Assembly: GCA_027081065.1 (NCBI GenBank)
Contig: JALWLW010000073.1
Coordinates: 1-47,680 of the forward strand
Origin: Campylobacteraceae bacterium
GTDB taxonomy: Bacteria > Campylobacterota > Campylobacteria > Campylobacterales > Sulfurovaceae
DNA: 47,680 nucleotides
Direction: 5' to 3'
Part shown: positions 1 to 7,796 of the stretch, piece by piece
How positions within the stretch are numbered: position 1 is the stretch's first letter
Layout: every line of letters begins with the position of its first letter
Position numbers and translations under genes: made by a program
Notes under the pieces: generated by a model
Databases searched by the model: none
Told to the model about the DNA's origin: nothing
Seen by the model: only the letters and a program-made list of their open reading frames with translations

Positions 1-233
1 ATTTTATATTAGATTAATTTTTTCTTATGTTAGATAAGCTATAATTCTTAAGTATTAAAAGATAAAATTATACCTAATTTAAAACTGAACCTTATGTAAC
101 ATATTAGTTATTTTAATGCTCTATTATAAAACAATTTCATTACGATTTAAGTCATTGTAGAATAAAATTTTTTGTATATTATTATTTTGTGCAATAAACA
201 ATATAGTAAAACAATATCGAACTGGAGGATACA
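1..233. other. AT-rich leader upstream of the oxidase operon
   Basis: This stretch before the SCO1 gene is very AT-rich and holds no supportable gene. A TATAAT hexamer lies at 40-45, but it is almost 190 nt from the first start codon, so whether it drives the oxidase operon is uncertain. No TTGAT-N4-ATCAA type operator was seen here, unlike the nor locus. The only clear translation signal is GGAGG at 224-228, five bases before the TTG start at 234. Confidence 0.5.
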
Positions 234-1007
234 TTGAAAAAAATCGTGATGCTTGTATTATTATCATTCTCAATACTACAAGCTGAAAGCATCGGCATAA
301 ATGAAAAATTAGGGAACTATGTTTCACTTGACTTAACATTTATTGATGAAGATGGTAAAAGTAGAACACTTAGAGAATATATGGATGGGAAACCAACTGT
401 CATCTCTTTAAACTACTTTCGTTGTGCAGGTATTTGTACCCCACAACTAGAAGACATGGCAAAAACATTGTCAAAACTCACCTTATCTGAAAACACTGAT
501 TACAAAGCATTAACAATTAGTTTTGATGAAACAGAAACCCCACCTTTAGCAAAAGCAAAAAGAAAAACTCATTTAGAATCAATGAACAGGGCTTATGTTC
601 AAGATGCATGGCATTTTTTACTTTCTGAAAATAACTCTTCTGCGATTCTATCTAAAGAAGTAGGCTTTTCATACAAAAAAACTGTTTCTAAGGCAGGTGT
701 GGTTGACTGGATTCATGCAGCAGCACTTATTGTTATCTCACCAGAAGGGAAAATCACTCGTTACTTAAATGGTATCGACCAAAACCCTTTTGATTTAAAA
801 ATGGCTTTACTAGAGTCCAGTGAAGGAAAAGTAGGACCCACAATCGCAAAAACATTACTTTACTGTTTTGCTTACGACCCAAAAGGAAAAACATATATTT
901 TTGTTTGGGAAAAAGTGGCAGCAACAGTAATTTTAATTATCACAATAATCTTCTTCCTATGGCTACTTAAATCAGGTAGAAAAGCACAAGAAGACCATCA
1001 AAACTAA
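234..1007 (+). CDS. SCO1/SenC family copper chaperone for cytochrome oxidase
   Basis: Membrane-anchored thioredoxin-fold protein expected to deliver copper to the CuA centre of oxidase subunit II. A short N-terminal hydrophobic stretch (about residues 3-17) looks like a signal peptide. The copper-binding CxxxC is C64-A-G-I-C68 and the third ligand is His161 in VDWIHAAALIV. A C-terminal transmembrane helix (about 229-248) is an additional anchor. The gene starts with TTG at 234 and has a strong GGAGG five bases upstream. It opens the operon, 13 nt before subunit I, which fits oxidase assembly. Family assignment is firm from the CxxxC...H triad. Confidence 0.92.
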   Translation: MKKIVMLVLLSFSILQAESIGINEKLGNYVSLDLTFIDEDGKSRTLREYMDGKPTVISLNYFRCAGICTPQLEDMAKTLSKLTLSENTDYKALTISFDETETPPLAKAKRKTHLESMNRAYVQDAWHFLLSENNSSAILSKEVGFSYKKTVSKAGVVDWIHAAALIVISPEGKITRYLNGIDQNPFDLKMALLESSEGKVGPTIAKTLLYCFAYDPKGKTYIFVWEKVAATVILIITIIFFLWLLKSGRKAQEDHQN

Positions 1008-1020
1008 AGGAGAAACTTAG

Positions 1021-2676
1021 ATGAGTAAAACTTATTTCGACGAAACCCACTGTGCCATTGGGCACCCTAAAAGTACATTCATGCAATGGATGCTTACTAT
1101 CGACCATAAACGTATTGGTATCATGTATGCAGCTGTGATGTTTGTATTTTTCTTTGTTGCTGTTTTTACAGCACTAGCAATGAGAATTGAACTGTTTGCA
1201 CCAGGTGCTCAAATTATGGATGGAGATTTATTTAACCAAGCATTTACACTACATGGTGTCATTATGATTTTCCTATTTATTATTCCAGGAATTCCTGCAA
1301 TATTTGGAAATATTGTTATGCCTTTAATGATTGGTGCAAAAGATGTATCTTTCCCAAGACTTAACTGGTTTACATTCTGGCTATACATTGCTGGTTGTTG
1401 TATTGCATTGGCATCACTATTTATTGGTGAAGGTGTAGCAGATACAGGTTGGACTTTTTATGCTCCATACTCATTAAATACTGGAACTAACGTTATTATG
1501 GCACTTGTTGCTGCATTTGTTCTAGGTATGGCTTCTATTCTTACTGGTCTTAACTTTCTAGTTACTATCCATAGACTTAGAGCTCCAGGTATGACATTCT
1601 TTAAAATGCCACTGTTTGTATGGGGAATTTATGCTACAGCATGGATTCAACTTCTAGCAACACCAGTTGTTGGTATTACATTAATTCTTGCTATTTTGGA
1701 AAAATACTTTGGTATTGGTATCTTTGATCCATCTAAGGGTGGAGATCCTGTGTTATTCCAACACCTATTTTGGATTTATTCTCATCCAGCTGTATATTTA
1801 ATGATTCTTCCAGCATTTGGTATTATGTCTGAAATCATTCCAACATTTTCAAGAAAAGAAATTTTTGGTTATCGTACAATTGCTCTTTCCTCAGCATCAA
1901 TTGCTGGTATTGGATACTTAGTATGGGGTCACCACCTTTATACATCAGGTATGTCTGATACTGCTAAATCAATATTTTCATTCTTAACTTTCTTTGTTGC
2001 AATTCCAACAGGTGTTAAATTCTATGACTGGGTTGCGACAATGTACCAAGGTAAAATTGTCCTTTCTACTCCAATGGTTTGGGCACTTGGAACTATTATT
2101 ACTTTTGCTATTGGTGGTATTACAGGTATTACCATTACAATGATTGGACTTGATATTCACCTACAAGATACTTACTATACAGTTGCTCACTTCCACTACG
2201 CTATTCTTGGTGGTGTTGTATTCTTAATGTTTGCTGGTATGCACTACTGGTTCCCATTAATTACAGGTAAGATGTATAATGAAGTACAAGCTAAAATTGC
2301 TTTTTATCTACAATTTATAGGATTTAACCTTTTATGGTTCCCAATGTTCATCGCTGGTTACTATGGTATGCCAAGACGTTACTTTGATTACCTACCAGAA
2401 TTTGAAATCTATCACCAATTATCATTCTTCGGTGCAGTAATTTTTATTGCTGGTCTTATCTATATGTTTGTAATATTCTATAAAGGTTGGACAAAAGGTG
2501 AAGCCTCTACACCAAACCCATGGAATGCTACAACTTTAGAATGGCACTTACCAACATCACCTCCTCCATTAGAAAACCATTCAAAAGTCCCTTATGTTGA
2601 TTTTGAACCTTATGAATATAAAAATGGTGAACCAGTTGTTAAATTTGATTATAAAACTATGCAAAGGATAGACTAA
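1021..2676 (+). CDS. coxA: Cytochrome c oxidase subunit I, A2-type heme-copper oxidase
   Basis: Catalytic subunit that reduces O2 and pumps protons in the inner membrane. Ligands visible: His78 (TLHGVIM) and His392 for the low-spin heme, His390 for the high-spin heme, and CuB ligands His255, His304 and His305 (GHHLYTSG). Tyr259 is placed for the His-Tyr cross-link. The K-channel lysine is Lys333 (PTGVKFYDW) and a D-channel aspartate is likely Asp108. The active-site motif reads YSHPAVY instead of GHPEVY: the D-channel glutamate is replaced by the Tyr253-Ser254 pair that defines A2-type oxidases such as Thermus and Rhodothermus caa3. The gene overlaps subunit III by one base. Length (551 aa) is normal. 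Confidence 0.96.
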   Translation: MSKTYFDETHCAIGHPKSTFMQWMLTIDHKRIGIMYAAVMFVFFFVAVFTALAMRIELFAPGAQIMDGDLFNQAFTLHGVIMIFLFIIPGIPAIFGNIVMPLMIGAKDVSFPRLNWFTFWLYIAGCCIALASLFIGEGVADTGWTFYAPYSLNTGTNVIMALVAAFVLGMASILTGLNFLVTIHRLRAPGMTFFKMPLFVWGIYATAWIQLLATPVVGITLILAILEKYFGIGIFDPSKGGDPVLFQHLFWIYSHPAVYLMILPAFGIMSEIIPTFSRKEIFGYRTIALSSASIAGIGYLVWGHHLYTSGMSDTAKSIFSFLTFFVAIPTGVKFYDWVATMYQGKIVLSTPMVWALGTIITFAIGGITGITITMIGLDIHLQDTYYTVAHFHYAILGGVVFLMFAGMHYWFPLITGKMYNEVQAKIAFYLQFIGFNLLWFPMFIAGYYGMPRRYFDYLPEFEIYHQLSFFGAVIFIAGLIYMFVIFYKGWTKGEASTPNPWNATTLEWHLPTSPPPLENHSKVPYVDFEPYEYKNGEPVVKFDYKTMQRID

Positions 2677-3383
2677 TGTCACATGAATACATACCTGAAA
2701 TTGCAACAGATCGGAATGGTAAGCAATATGAAGTTCAAGGTTGGCAAGATGATTTTTACGGTGGAAAATTAGGTTTTTGGCTGTTTATGTTTACAGAAGT
2801 AATGATGTTTGGAGCAATGTTCCTTTCACTTGCTTACTATAATGCTTTACACCCTCAAGATTTTATTAATGCTTCAGCCTCTTTAAATAGATGGCTAGGA
2901 GGATTTAATACAGTAGTACTACTTGTTTCTGCACTTACAATGGGACTTGGTCTTCTTAAAATGAGAGCAGGTGATGTTAAAGGTGCTAAGCTTATGATTT
3001 GGGCAACCATTGTTTTAGCTGTTATTTTTTTAGGTGTTAAAGCCGTAGAGTGGACAGCAGAGTATAATCATGGTGTATTCCTTGGTCTTGAAGCACTTCA
3101 AGGTGGGAATGAGCACTCAAAACCATTTGGTGAAATTATGTTCTTTGGAATGTACTTTACGATGACTGGTCTTCATGGTTTTCATATTATCATTGGTATT
3201 GGTATAATGATTTGGTTACTTAAAAGAATTAATGATGGAAAAGTAACACCTGAACACCATATTTTACATTGGAATATCGCACTTTATTGGGATATTGTAC
3301 ACCTTATTTGGGTATTTGTTTTCCCTTATTATTACATGATCGGAGCAGGAATTACAGTCGCAGGAGGACACGGTGGACACTAA
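2676..3383 (+). CDS. coxC: Cytochrome c oxidase subunit III
   Basis: Multi-spanning subunit III of the oxidase, which stabilises proton uptake into subunit I. The sequence shows the family landmarks: GFWLFMFTEVMMFG with the membrane glutamate in the first helix region, LHGFHIIIG in the middle and YWDIVHLIWVFVFPYYYM near the C-terminus. At 235 residues it matches the long, seven-helix-like form. Its ATG shares one base with the subunit I stop, and its own 3' end overlaps the next gene by 11 bases, so translation is probably coupled along the operon. Confidence 0.94.
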   Translation: MSHEYIPEIATDRNGKQYEVQGWQDDFYGGKLGFWLFMFTEVMMFGAMFLSLAYYNALHPQDFINASASLNRWLGGFNTVVLLVSALTMGLGLLKMRAGDVKGAKLMIWATIVLAVIFLGVKAVEWTAEYNHGVFLGLEALQGGNEHSKPFGEIMFFGMYFTMTGLHGFHIIIGIGIMIWLLKRINDGKVTPEHHILHWNIALYWDIVHLIWVFVFPYYYMIGAGITVAGGHGGH

Positions 3384-3702
3384 AAAAATAAACTATGATG
3401 AAGAGAAAGGACTTTATTTTAAAGTCCTTTGGGGACTATTATTATTAACAGGCGTAACATTTATTCAGCCTCATTTGTTTATGACAAATATGACATTTAC
3501 AGCACAAATGATAATCGCTATAGTTAAAGCTTACTTAATTGTAATCTACTACATGCATTTAAAAGGTGAGAAGCTAATTATTAGTATGGTGTGGTTTACA
3601 CTATTCCTTGTAGCAGTATTCTTTATAATCGTAATTGGTATTGATGTTGCCAATTTCCAATTTGGAGCTGAAAGTCACATTACTGCTCCTTCAGAACATT
3701 AA
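3373..3702 (+). CDS. coxD: Cytochrome c oxidase subunit IV (small prokaryotic type)
   Basis: Small accessory oxidase subunit with three predicted transmembrane helices (about residues 17-36, 42-60 and 69-91). The motif KAYLIVIYYMHLKGE is typical of prokaryotic subunit IV (CtaF/CyoD-like) proteins. It starts with GTG inside the end of coxC, preceded by GGAGG at 3363-3367 with a five-base spacing, which decides the start. Position between subunits III and II supports the assignment. Confidence 0.88.
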   Translation: MDTKKINYDEEKGLYFKVLWGLLLLTGVTFIQPHLFMTNMTFTAQMIIAIVKAYLIVIYYMHLKGEKLIISMVWFTLFLVAVFFIIVIGIDVANFQFGAESHITAPSEH

Positions 3703-3716
3703 GAGGAGAGTTACTT

Positions 3717-4694
3717 ATGAGTAATAAATTAGAGGGATTTGGGAGCATAGATGTATCAACGTTTAATGCTGATATGGATACAGCATTTGCCATACATTTT
3801 TGGCTATCAGGGTTATTGTTTTTATCAGTAGTTGTACCTATGTTCTACTTTGCATGGAAATACCGTGCTGACAAAGTTAAAAATGAAGATATTGGAAATG
3901 TCACACACAATACAATGCTAGAGATTTTATGGACGATTATTCCAGTAATAGTTGTAATGATATTCTTTTATTATGGTAATACTACCATGCAAATGTTTAG
4001 AACCATGCCTGCTGAATCTCAAAGTATCGTAATTAACGTTGAAGGTTCAAAATGGAAATGGAAATATGAATACCCACCGAATAAAAATGGTTTTGTTCAT
4101 AAAATTGGTGGTGTTTATGATAAAGAGAAGCAAACCATGGGTATCTCTGCTCTTTACGTTCCAAAAGATACAAATATCATTTTAAAAATGACTGCACCAG
4201 TTAATGATGTTATTCATTCATACTATATTCCTGCTTTCCGTATGAAAGAAGATGTAGTTCCAGGGCGTATTACTAAACAATGGTTCAATGCCTCTATTGT
4301 TGGTGAATATGATGTAGAGTGTGCTGAATATTGTGGTACAGACCACTCTTATATGTATTCTAAAATTGTTGTCATGGAAAAAGATGACTATGAAAAATGG
4401 TTTAATGGTACAGAAAATGCAGATACACCACTAGGTAATTTCCCTAAAGATGGTAAATCACTTTATGCATCAAATGGTTGTGCATCATGTCACTCTATTG
4501 ATAGTGATACAACACTAGTAGGACCAGGACTTAAAGGTATTGGTGATAAATATGATGATGAGTATCTTAAAAATGCATTAACAACGCCAGACAAAGACAT
4601 CCCAGAAGGATTCTATCCTGGTATTATGCCATCATTTAAATTCTCTGATGAGGATCTTAAAAATATTGTTAACTACATGAAAACTGGAAAATAA
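3717..4694 (+). CDS. coxB: Cytochrome c oxidase subunit II with fused cytochrome c domain (caa3 type)
   Basis: Electron-entry subunit. Two N-terminal helices (about 23-47 and 69-89) anchor a periplasmic cupredoxin domain. CuA ligands are visible: His167 (NDVIHSYYIP), then Cys202, Glu204, Cys206, His210 and Met213 in CAEYCGTDHSYM. A C-terminal cytochrome c domain follows, with C255-A-S-C258-H259 and a probable axial Met304 in GIMPSFKF. This fusion defines caa3-type oxidases. The gene comes last among the subunits (order I-III-IV-II) rather than first as in Bacillus cta operons. It overlaps the heme O synthase start by one base. Confidence 0.95.
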   Translation: MSNKLEGFGSIDVSTFNADMDTAFAIHFWLSGLLFLSVVVPMFYFAWKYRADKVKNEDIGNVTHNTMLEILWTIIPVIVVMIFFYYGNTTMQMFRTMPAESQSIVINVEGSKWKWKYEYPPNKNGFVHKIGGVYDKEKQTMGISALYVPKDTNIILKMTAPVNDVIHSYYIPAFRMKEDVVPGRITKQWFNASIVGEYDVECAEYCGTDHSYMYSKIVVMEKDDYEKWFNGTENADTPLGNFPKDGKSLYASNGCASCHSIDSDTTLVGPGLKGIGDKYDDEYLKNALTTPDKDIPEGFYPGIMPSFKFSDEDLKNIVNYMKTGK

Positions 4695-5557
4695 TGTTAA
4701 AAGAGTTTATCTCATTAACCAAGTTCATTCTCTCCTTTGCAGTCTCATTATCTGCACTCTTTGCCTACATTATGGCAAAGGGAGAGGTAGGACTTGATAT
4801 GATACTAGCAACCTTAGCTGTTCTTTTAGTTGCCATGGGTGTCTCTACTTTAAATCAAGTACAAGAATATAAAGAAGATGCTAAAATGGAACGAACTAAA
4901 AATCGCCCTATTGCTTCTGGTAGAATGTCTCCTAAGACTGGCACTATTATCGCTATAGTATTAATCTTACTCTCTTTTGCACTTATCTATTCCCTATTAG
5001 GTCTTACAGGTATTAACTTCTTTGCTTTTGCTTTTATATGGTATAACCTAATGTATACTCCTCTTAAAAAGAAATCTGCATTAGCTGTTGTACCAGGAGC
5101 AATTTTAGGGGTTATTCCTCCTGCTATTGGTTGGCTTGTTGCTGGAAACACACTTTTTGAACTGGAGTTTTATACTTTAGCTGCCTTTTATTTCATTTGG
5201 CAAGTGCCTCATTTTTGGTTACTTGTTATGTTATTTCATGGAGATTATAAAGATGGTGGTTATCCAACTGCTATGCGTCTTTTTGGTGAAGGAACGCTAC
5301 AAAGACTTACGTTTGTATGGTTAAACTTAACTATATTCTCTGGCATCTTTATGGTTTATACATTTCAAGTATACTCTATTTTAACCATTGGATTCACTTC
5401 ACTCTTAGGAATATGGGCATTTATAATTTCACTAAAATTACTAAAAAAAGAGTTTAAACTAACAGATGCACGTGCAATTTTTTGGAAAATTAATGCTGCA
5501 TTTTTAGGAACAATTGTCTTACTAAGTATTGATGAATATATAAAACATCACATTTAA
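4694..5557 (+). CDS. ctaB: Protoheme IX farnesyltransferase (heme O synthase)
   Basis: UbiA-family membrane prenyltransferase that farnesylates heme b to heme o, the precursor of heme a. The polyisoprenyl-diphosphate binding region is around residues 53-77, with the characteristic KMERTKNRPIASG, and the second loop has WQVPHFWLLVMLFHGDYK. The protein is hydrophobic throughout, with about nine helices and a normal length (287 aa). It is translationally coupled to coxB. No heme A synthase (ctaA) gene is visible in the window, so whether the oxidase carries heme a or heme o cannot be read here. The symbol cyoE is also used for this family. Confidence 0.92.
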   Translation: MLKEFISLTKFILSFAVSLSALFAYIMAKGEVGLDMILATLAVLLVAMGVSTLNQVQEYKEDAKMERTKNRPIASGRMSPKTGTIIAIVLILLSFALIYSLLGLTGINFFAFAFIWYNLMYTPLKKKSALAVVPGAILGVIPPAIGWLVAGNTLFELEFYTLAAFYFIWQVPHFWLLVMLFHGDYKDGGYPTAMRLFGEGTLQRLTFVWLNLTIFSGIFMVYTFQVYSILTIGFTSLLGIWAFIISLKLLKKEFKLTDARAIFWKINAAFLGTIVLLSIDEYIKHHI

Positions 5558-5562
5558 AATGG

Positions 5563-5590
5563 TTTATGGTGGGTTTTTCCCCATCATAAG
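5563..5590 (+). terminator. Probable terminator of the oxidase operon
   Basis: A 10-bp stem, TTATGGTGGG (5564-5573) pairing with CCCATCATAA (5580-5589) with one G-T pair, closes a six-base loop five bases after the ctaB stop codon. The stem has a GC-rich base near the loop. A run of T comes only about ten bases later, so this is a moderate candidate. Confidence 0.55.
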
Positions 5591-5619
5591 TAAATAGTAT
5601 TTTTTATAAAATTTAAACT

Positions 5620-5625
5620 TATAAT
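5620..5625 (+). promoter_or_regulatory. Probable sigma-70 -10 box for the 5679 gene pair
   Basis: A perfect TATAAT at 5620-5625 lies in AT-rich sequence about 53 nt before the ATG at 5679, and downstream of the ctaB hairpin. It suggests the next two genes are transcribed separately from the oxidase operon. No conserved -35 element is apparent, as is usual for Campylobacterota promoters. Confidence 0.4.
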
Positions 5626-5678
5626 TTTTATAAAAATCTACTACACTTCTACTAAAAATATTTTAAGGAACATTAACT

Positions 5679-6212
5679 ATGCAAAAAAAAATCTATGACT
5701 TAGAAAATCTTTTAGAAACTATTTTGATTATAAAAAATAATCAAGTCAAAAGAAGACTTATTTACAATAAAGCACCCATTGGAAGAATAGGAAGTATTTG
5801 GATTAAAATCTTATTGATTATTATACCTTTTGCTATGTATGCAGCTATTTTTAATCCTATTTCATTTAAATATTTAGGAATAGCACAAGCTATTGTTTTT
5901 TATATTATCTTACTTGTTTTTGCAATGCAAATTGTCATTGGAGTATCTTACTTGAATAATCGAAGTACAATTAAAGCCATAGAAGAATCTTGGAAACACT
6001 ATTTTCCCAATGTTCAACTAAAAATGATTCTTTCACGTGGAATTACTCCCTATGTGAATTTTACAAAACATTATGAAGCTCTATTAAAGGAAAATCTTAG
6101 TAATAAAGAATTACACAAAAGACTACTCCTTGCTTTTAGACAAATGGAAAAAGAGAATCAAAGTTTAGTTAATTCAATTAATCGCAATAAAACACGCCAA
6201 GAAAGAAAATAA
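5679..6212 (+). CDS. Two-helix membrane protein of unknown function
   Basis: I do not recognise this 177-residue protein. It has a basic N-terminal segment, two adjacent hydrophobic helices (about residues 42-62 and 66-90) and a hydrophilic, mostly helical C-terminal half. There is no signal peptide and no metal-binding motif. AAGGA lies ten bases before the ATG. The gene is one base ahead of the Sel1-repeat gene, so the two are probably co-transcribed. Placement next to the oxidase operon may be fortuitous, since a hairpin and a separate -10 box lie between them. Confidence 0.7.
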   Translation: MQKKIYDLENLLETILIIKNNQVKRRLIYNKAPIGRIGSIWIKILLIIIPFAMYAAIFNPISFKYLGIAQAIVFYIILLVFAMQIVIGVSYLNNRSTIKAIEESWKHYFPNVQLKMILSRGITPYVNFTKHYEALLKENLSNKELHKRLLLAFRQMEKENQSLVNSINRNKTRQERK

Positions 6213-6213
6213 A

Positions 6214-6834
6214 ATGTTTAAAAAAATTATAATATTATTTATACCTATCTTTCATATATCATCGCTTATGGCTAGTGACTCCAATATATTAAAAAATGCT
6301 TGTAATGAAGGTAATGCAACAGCATGTTATAACTACGGCCTACCCTTAACACAAGGTGAAAATGAAAAAGTTCAAGATATCTTAGAAGAAGGCATGAGCT
6401 ACATGCGTAAAGCTTGTCTACTAGGTGAGAATAAAGGCTGTGATGCAATGGGTGACCGATACTTCATCGACAAAAATTTTGGTGCAGCTAGACCTTATCT
6501 TATTAAATCCTGTAACAGAAACATTAAATCTGCTTGTGAAGCAGTAGGTACAATCTATCGTGATGGTCATGATGTTAAACAAAATGATATTAAAGCAAGA
6601 GAGTTTTTTGAAAAAGCCTGTGAACTTAAAAGTGGTGATGCTTGTTATAATGTAGCCATTATCTATCGTGGTGGTTTTGGTGTAGAAAAAAGTAGAACAA
6701 AAGAGAAAGAATTTTATAAAAAAGGTTGTGATGTAGGATTGAAAGCAGGTTGTATGCGTTTCAGCGAACTTGACAACGAAGACAAAGGAATAGAGACTGG
6801 TCTTTGGATTACTATAAAAAACTGGTTTAAATAG
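6214..6834 (+). CDS. Secreted Sel1-repeat (Hcp-like, cysteine-rich) protein
   Basis: Exported protein with a signal peptide (about residues 1-20, ending LMAS). It has about five Sel1/TPR-like repeats, each carrying a cysteine pair spaced eight apart, for example ACNEGNATAC, ACLLGENKGC, SCNRNIKSAC, ACELKSGDAC and GCDVGLKAGC. This is the pattern of Helicobacter cysteine-rich proteins, in which each pair forms a disulfide within a helix-turn-helix repeat. Some family members are annotated as beta-lactamase-like, but a specific function cannot be read from the sequence. It starts right after the preceding gene. Confidence 0.85.
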   Translation: MFKKIIILFIPIFHISSLMASDSNILKNACNEGNATACYNYGLPLTQGENEKVQDILEEGMSYMRKACLLGENKGCDAMGDRYFIDKNFGAARPYLIKSCNRNIKSACEAVGTIYRDGHDVKQNDIKAREFFEKACELKSGDACYNVAIIYRGGFGVEKSRTKEKEFYKKGCDVGLKAGCMRFSELDNEDKGIETGLWITIKNWFK

Positions 6835-6845
6835 AAATTTTATAT

Positions 6846-6851
6846 TATAAT
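6846..6851 (+). promoter_or_regulatory. Probable -10 box for the 58-residue membrane protein gene
   Basis: TATAAT at 6846-6851 lies 29 nt before the ATG at 6881, in a very AT-rich gap following the Sel1-repeat gene. It is the best promoter candidate for the short gene that follows. Confidence 0.4.
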
Positions 6852-6880
6852 TATCATAATTTAAACAAAAGGATATACCT

Positions 6881-7057
6881 ATGGATAGTGAACTATTCTA
6901 TTTACTTTTAAAAATTTTTGCTTTCATGATATTCTTTGTAGGTGGATACGTTTTTATGTTCTTAAATGTCATGAGAACCGACCCCAAAGAGATAAAGTTT
7001 AGAAAACAAACTAATCTAAACTTAGGAATTGTTCCTTCTAAAAAAGCAACCAAATAA
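6881..7057 (+). CDS. Small single-helix membrane protein (58 aa), unknown function
   Basis: Short gene read directly from the sequence: ATG at 6881, stop TAA at 7055-7057. The ribosome binding site AAAAGGA (6867-6873) is well placed seven bases upstream. The product begins MDSELFYLLLKIFAFMIFF, has one transmembrane helix (about residues 6-30) and a basic tail ending in SKKATK. The topology suggests a small inner-membrane protein with a cytoplasmic C-terminus, comparable in size to accessory subunits of respiratory complexes. That link is only inferred from its position between the oxidase and nor loci. Confidence 0.6.
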   Translation: MDSELFYLLLKIFAFMIFFVGGYVFMFLNVMRTDPKEIKFRKQTNLNLGIVPSKKATK

Positions 7058-7087
7058 AATTTATAACTAATTAGAGTTATTGGAAAC

Positions 7088-7148
7088 TTGATAAACATCA
7101 ATTTCTAATAATTTTTCCATAAAATCAATACCTGAATTTAGCTATACT
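7088..7148 (+). promoter_or_regulatory. Crp/Fnr-type operator and promoter of the regulator gene
   Basis: TTGAT-AAAC-ATCAA (7088-7101) is a perfect FNR-type palindrome upstream of the Crp/Fnr regulator gene. The best -10 box, TATACT at 7143-7148, would put the operator centre at about -60.5 and the transcription start almost at the ATG. No Shine-Dalgarno sequence precedes that ATG, so the mRNA may be leaderless. A weaker -10 (TAAAAT, 7120-7125) is the alternative. The operator suggests autoregulation. Confidence 0.6.
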
Positions 7149-7154
7149 GCTTAA

Positions 7155-7796
7155 ATGATTAAAGAAAAACTTAAAAAAATTAAAATGTTTCAAGCACTTG
7201 AAGATACTGAACTACAAAAAGTATTAAACATCTCTATCATCAAAAAGCTTTCTAAAGAAAATGTTCTCTTTTATGAAGGAGAAACACCTCAATATTTTTA
7301 TGTTTTACTACAAGGGCATGTTAAGTTTTATAAAAATGATTTAAAAGGAGCAGAACTAGTTTTACACTATTTTACAAAACCTCTGCTCATGGCAGAAATG
7401 CCCTCATTGGAAGAGATTCCTTTTCGTGCTACAGCCATCGCCATGAGAGATGAAACCGAAATTTTATTGATTCACCGAGAAAAATTTATTGCCTTATTGC
7501 ATGAAAACACAACATTTCCTTTTTTCATCATTAAATCTTTAACACAAAAAATTAGAGACTTAGAAGTTGCCATTAACCGAAACCTTATCTACGATGCCAC
7601 AACAAAAGTTTGCTCTTTTATCTTAGAAAATCCCAAAGATTTGGTGAACTACAAACACAAAGAAATAGCTACCATTTTAAATATGGCACCCGAAACGCTT
7701 TCAAGAGTTTTAAAAAAGCTCAAAAAAATGGGCATATTAAATAAAGAGTGCTATTTAATAGACCACGATAAACTGCAAATATTTTTAGATTTTTAA
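7155..7796 (+). CDS. Crp/Fnr-family transcription regulator, probable nitric oxide responsive (DNR/NssR-like)
   Basis: Regulator with an N-terminal cyclic-nucleotide-binding-like beta barrel (about residues 10-120), a dimerisation helix (about 122-140) and a C-terminal winged helix (about 145-205). The recognition helix reads PETLSRVLKKL (residues 179-189). The E-xx-S-R pattern (Glu180, Ser183, Arg184) matches FNR, which reads TTGAT half-sites, rather than CRP. Only two cysteines (153 and 199) are present and no N-terminal Cys cluster, so it is not an iron-sulfur FNR and is more like DNR or NssR. It is convergent with norQ (12-base overlap), and matching operators precede norC, norQ and hemN. 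The NO-sensing role is inferred from context. Confidence 0.85.
   Translation: MIKEKLKKIKMFQALEDTELQKVLNISIIKKLSKENVLFYEGETPQYFYVLLQGHVKFYKNDLKGAELVLHYFTKPLLMAEMPSLEEIPFRATAIAMRDETEILLIHREKFIALLHENTTFPFFIIKSLTQKIRDLEVAINRNLIYDATTKVCSFILENPKDLVNYKHKEIATILNMAPETLSRVLKKLKKMGILNKECYLIDHDKLQIFLDF

Noticed and set aside
124..339. Minus-strand open frame across the start of the SCO1 gene
   Set aside because: It covers the ribosome site and start of a clear gene, has no recognisable motif and no good ribosome site of its own.
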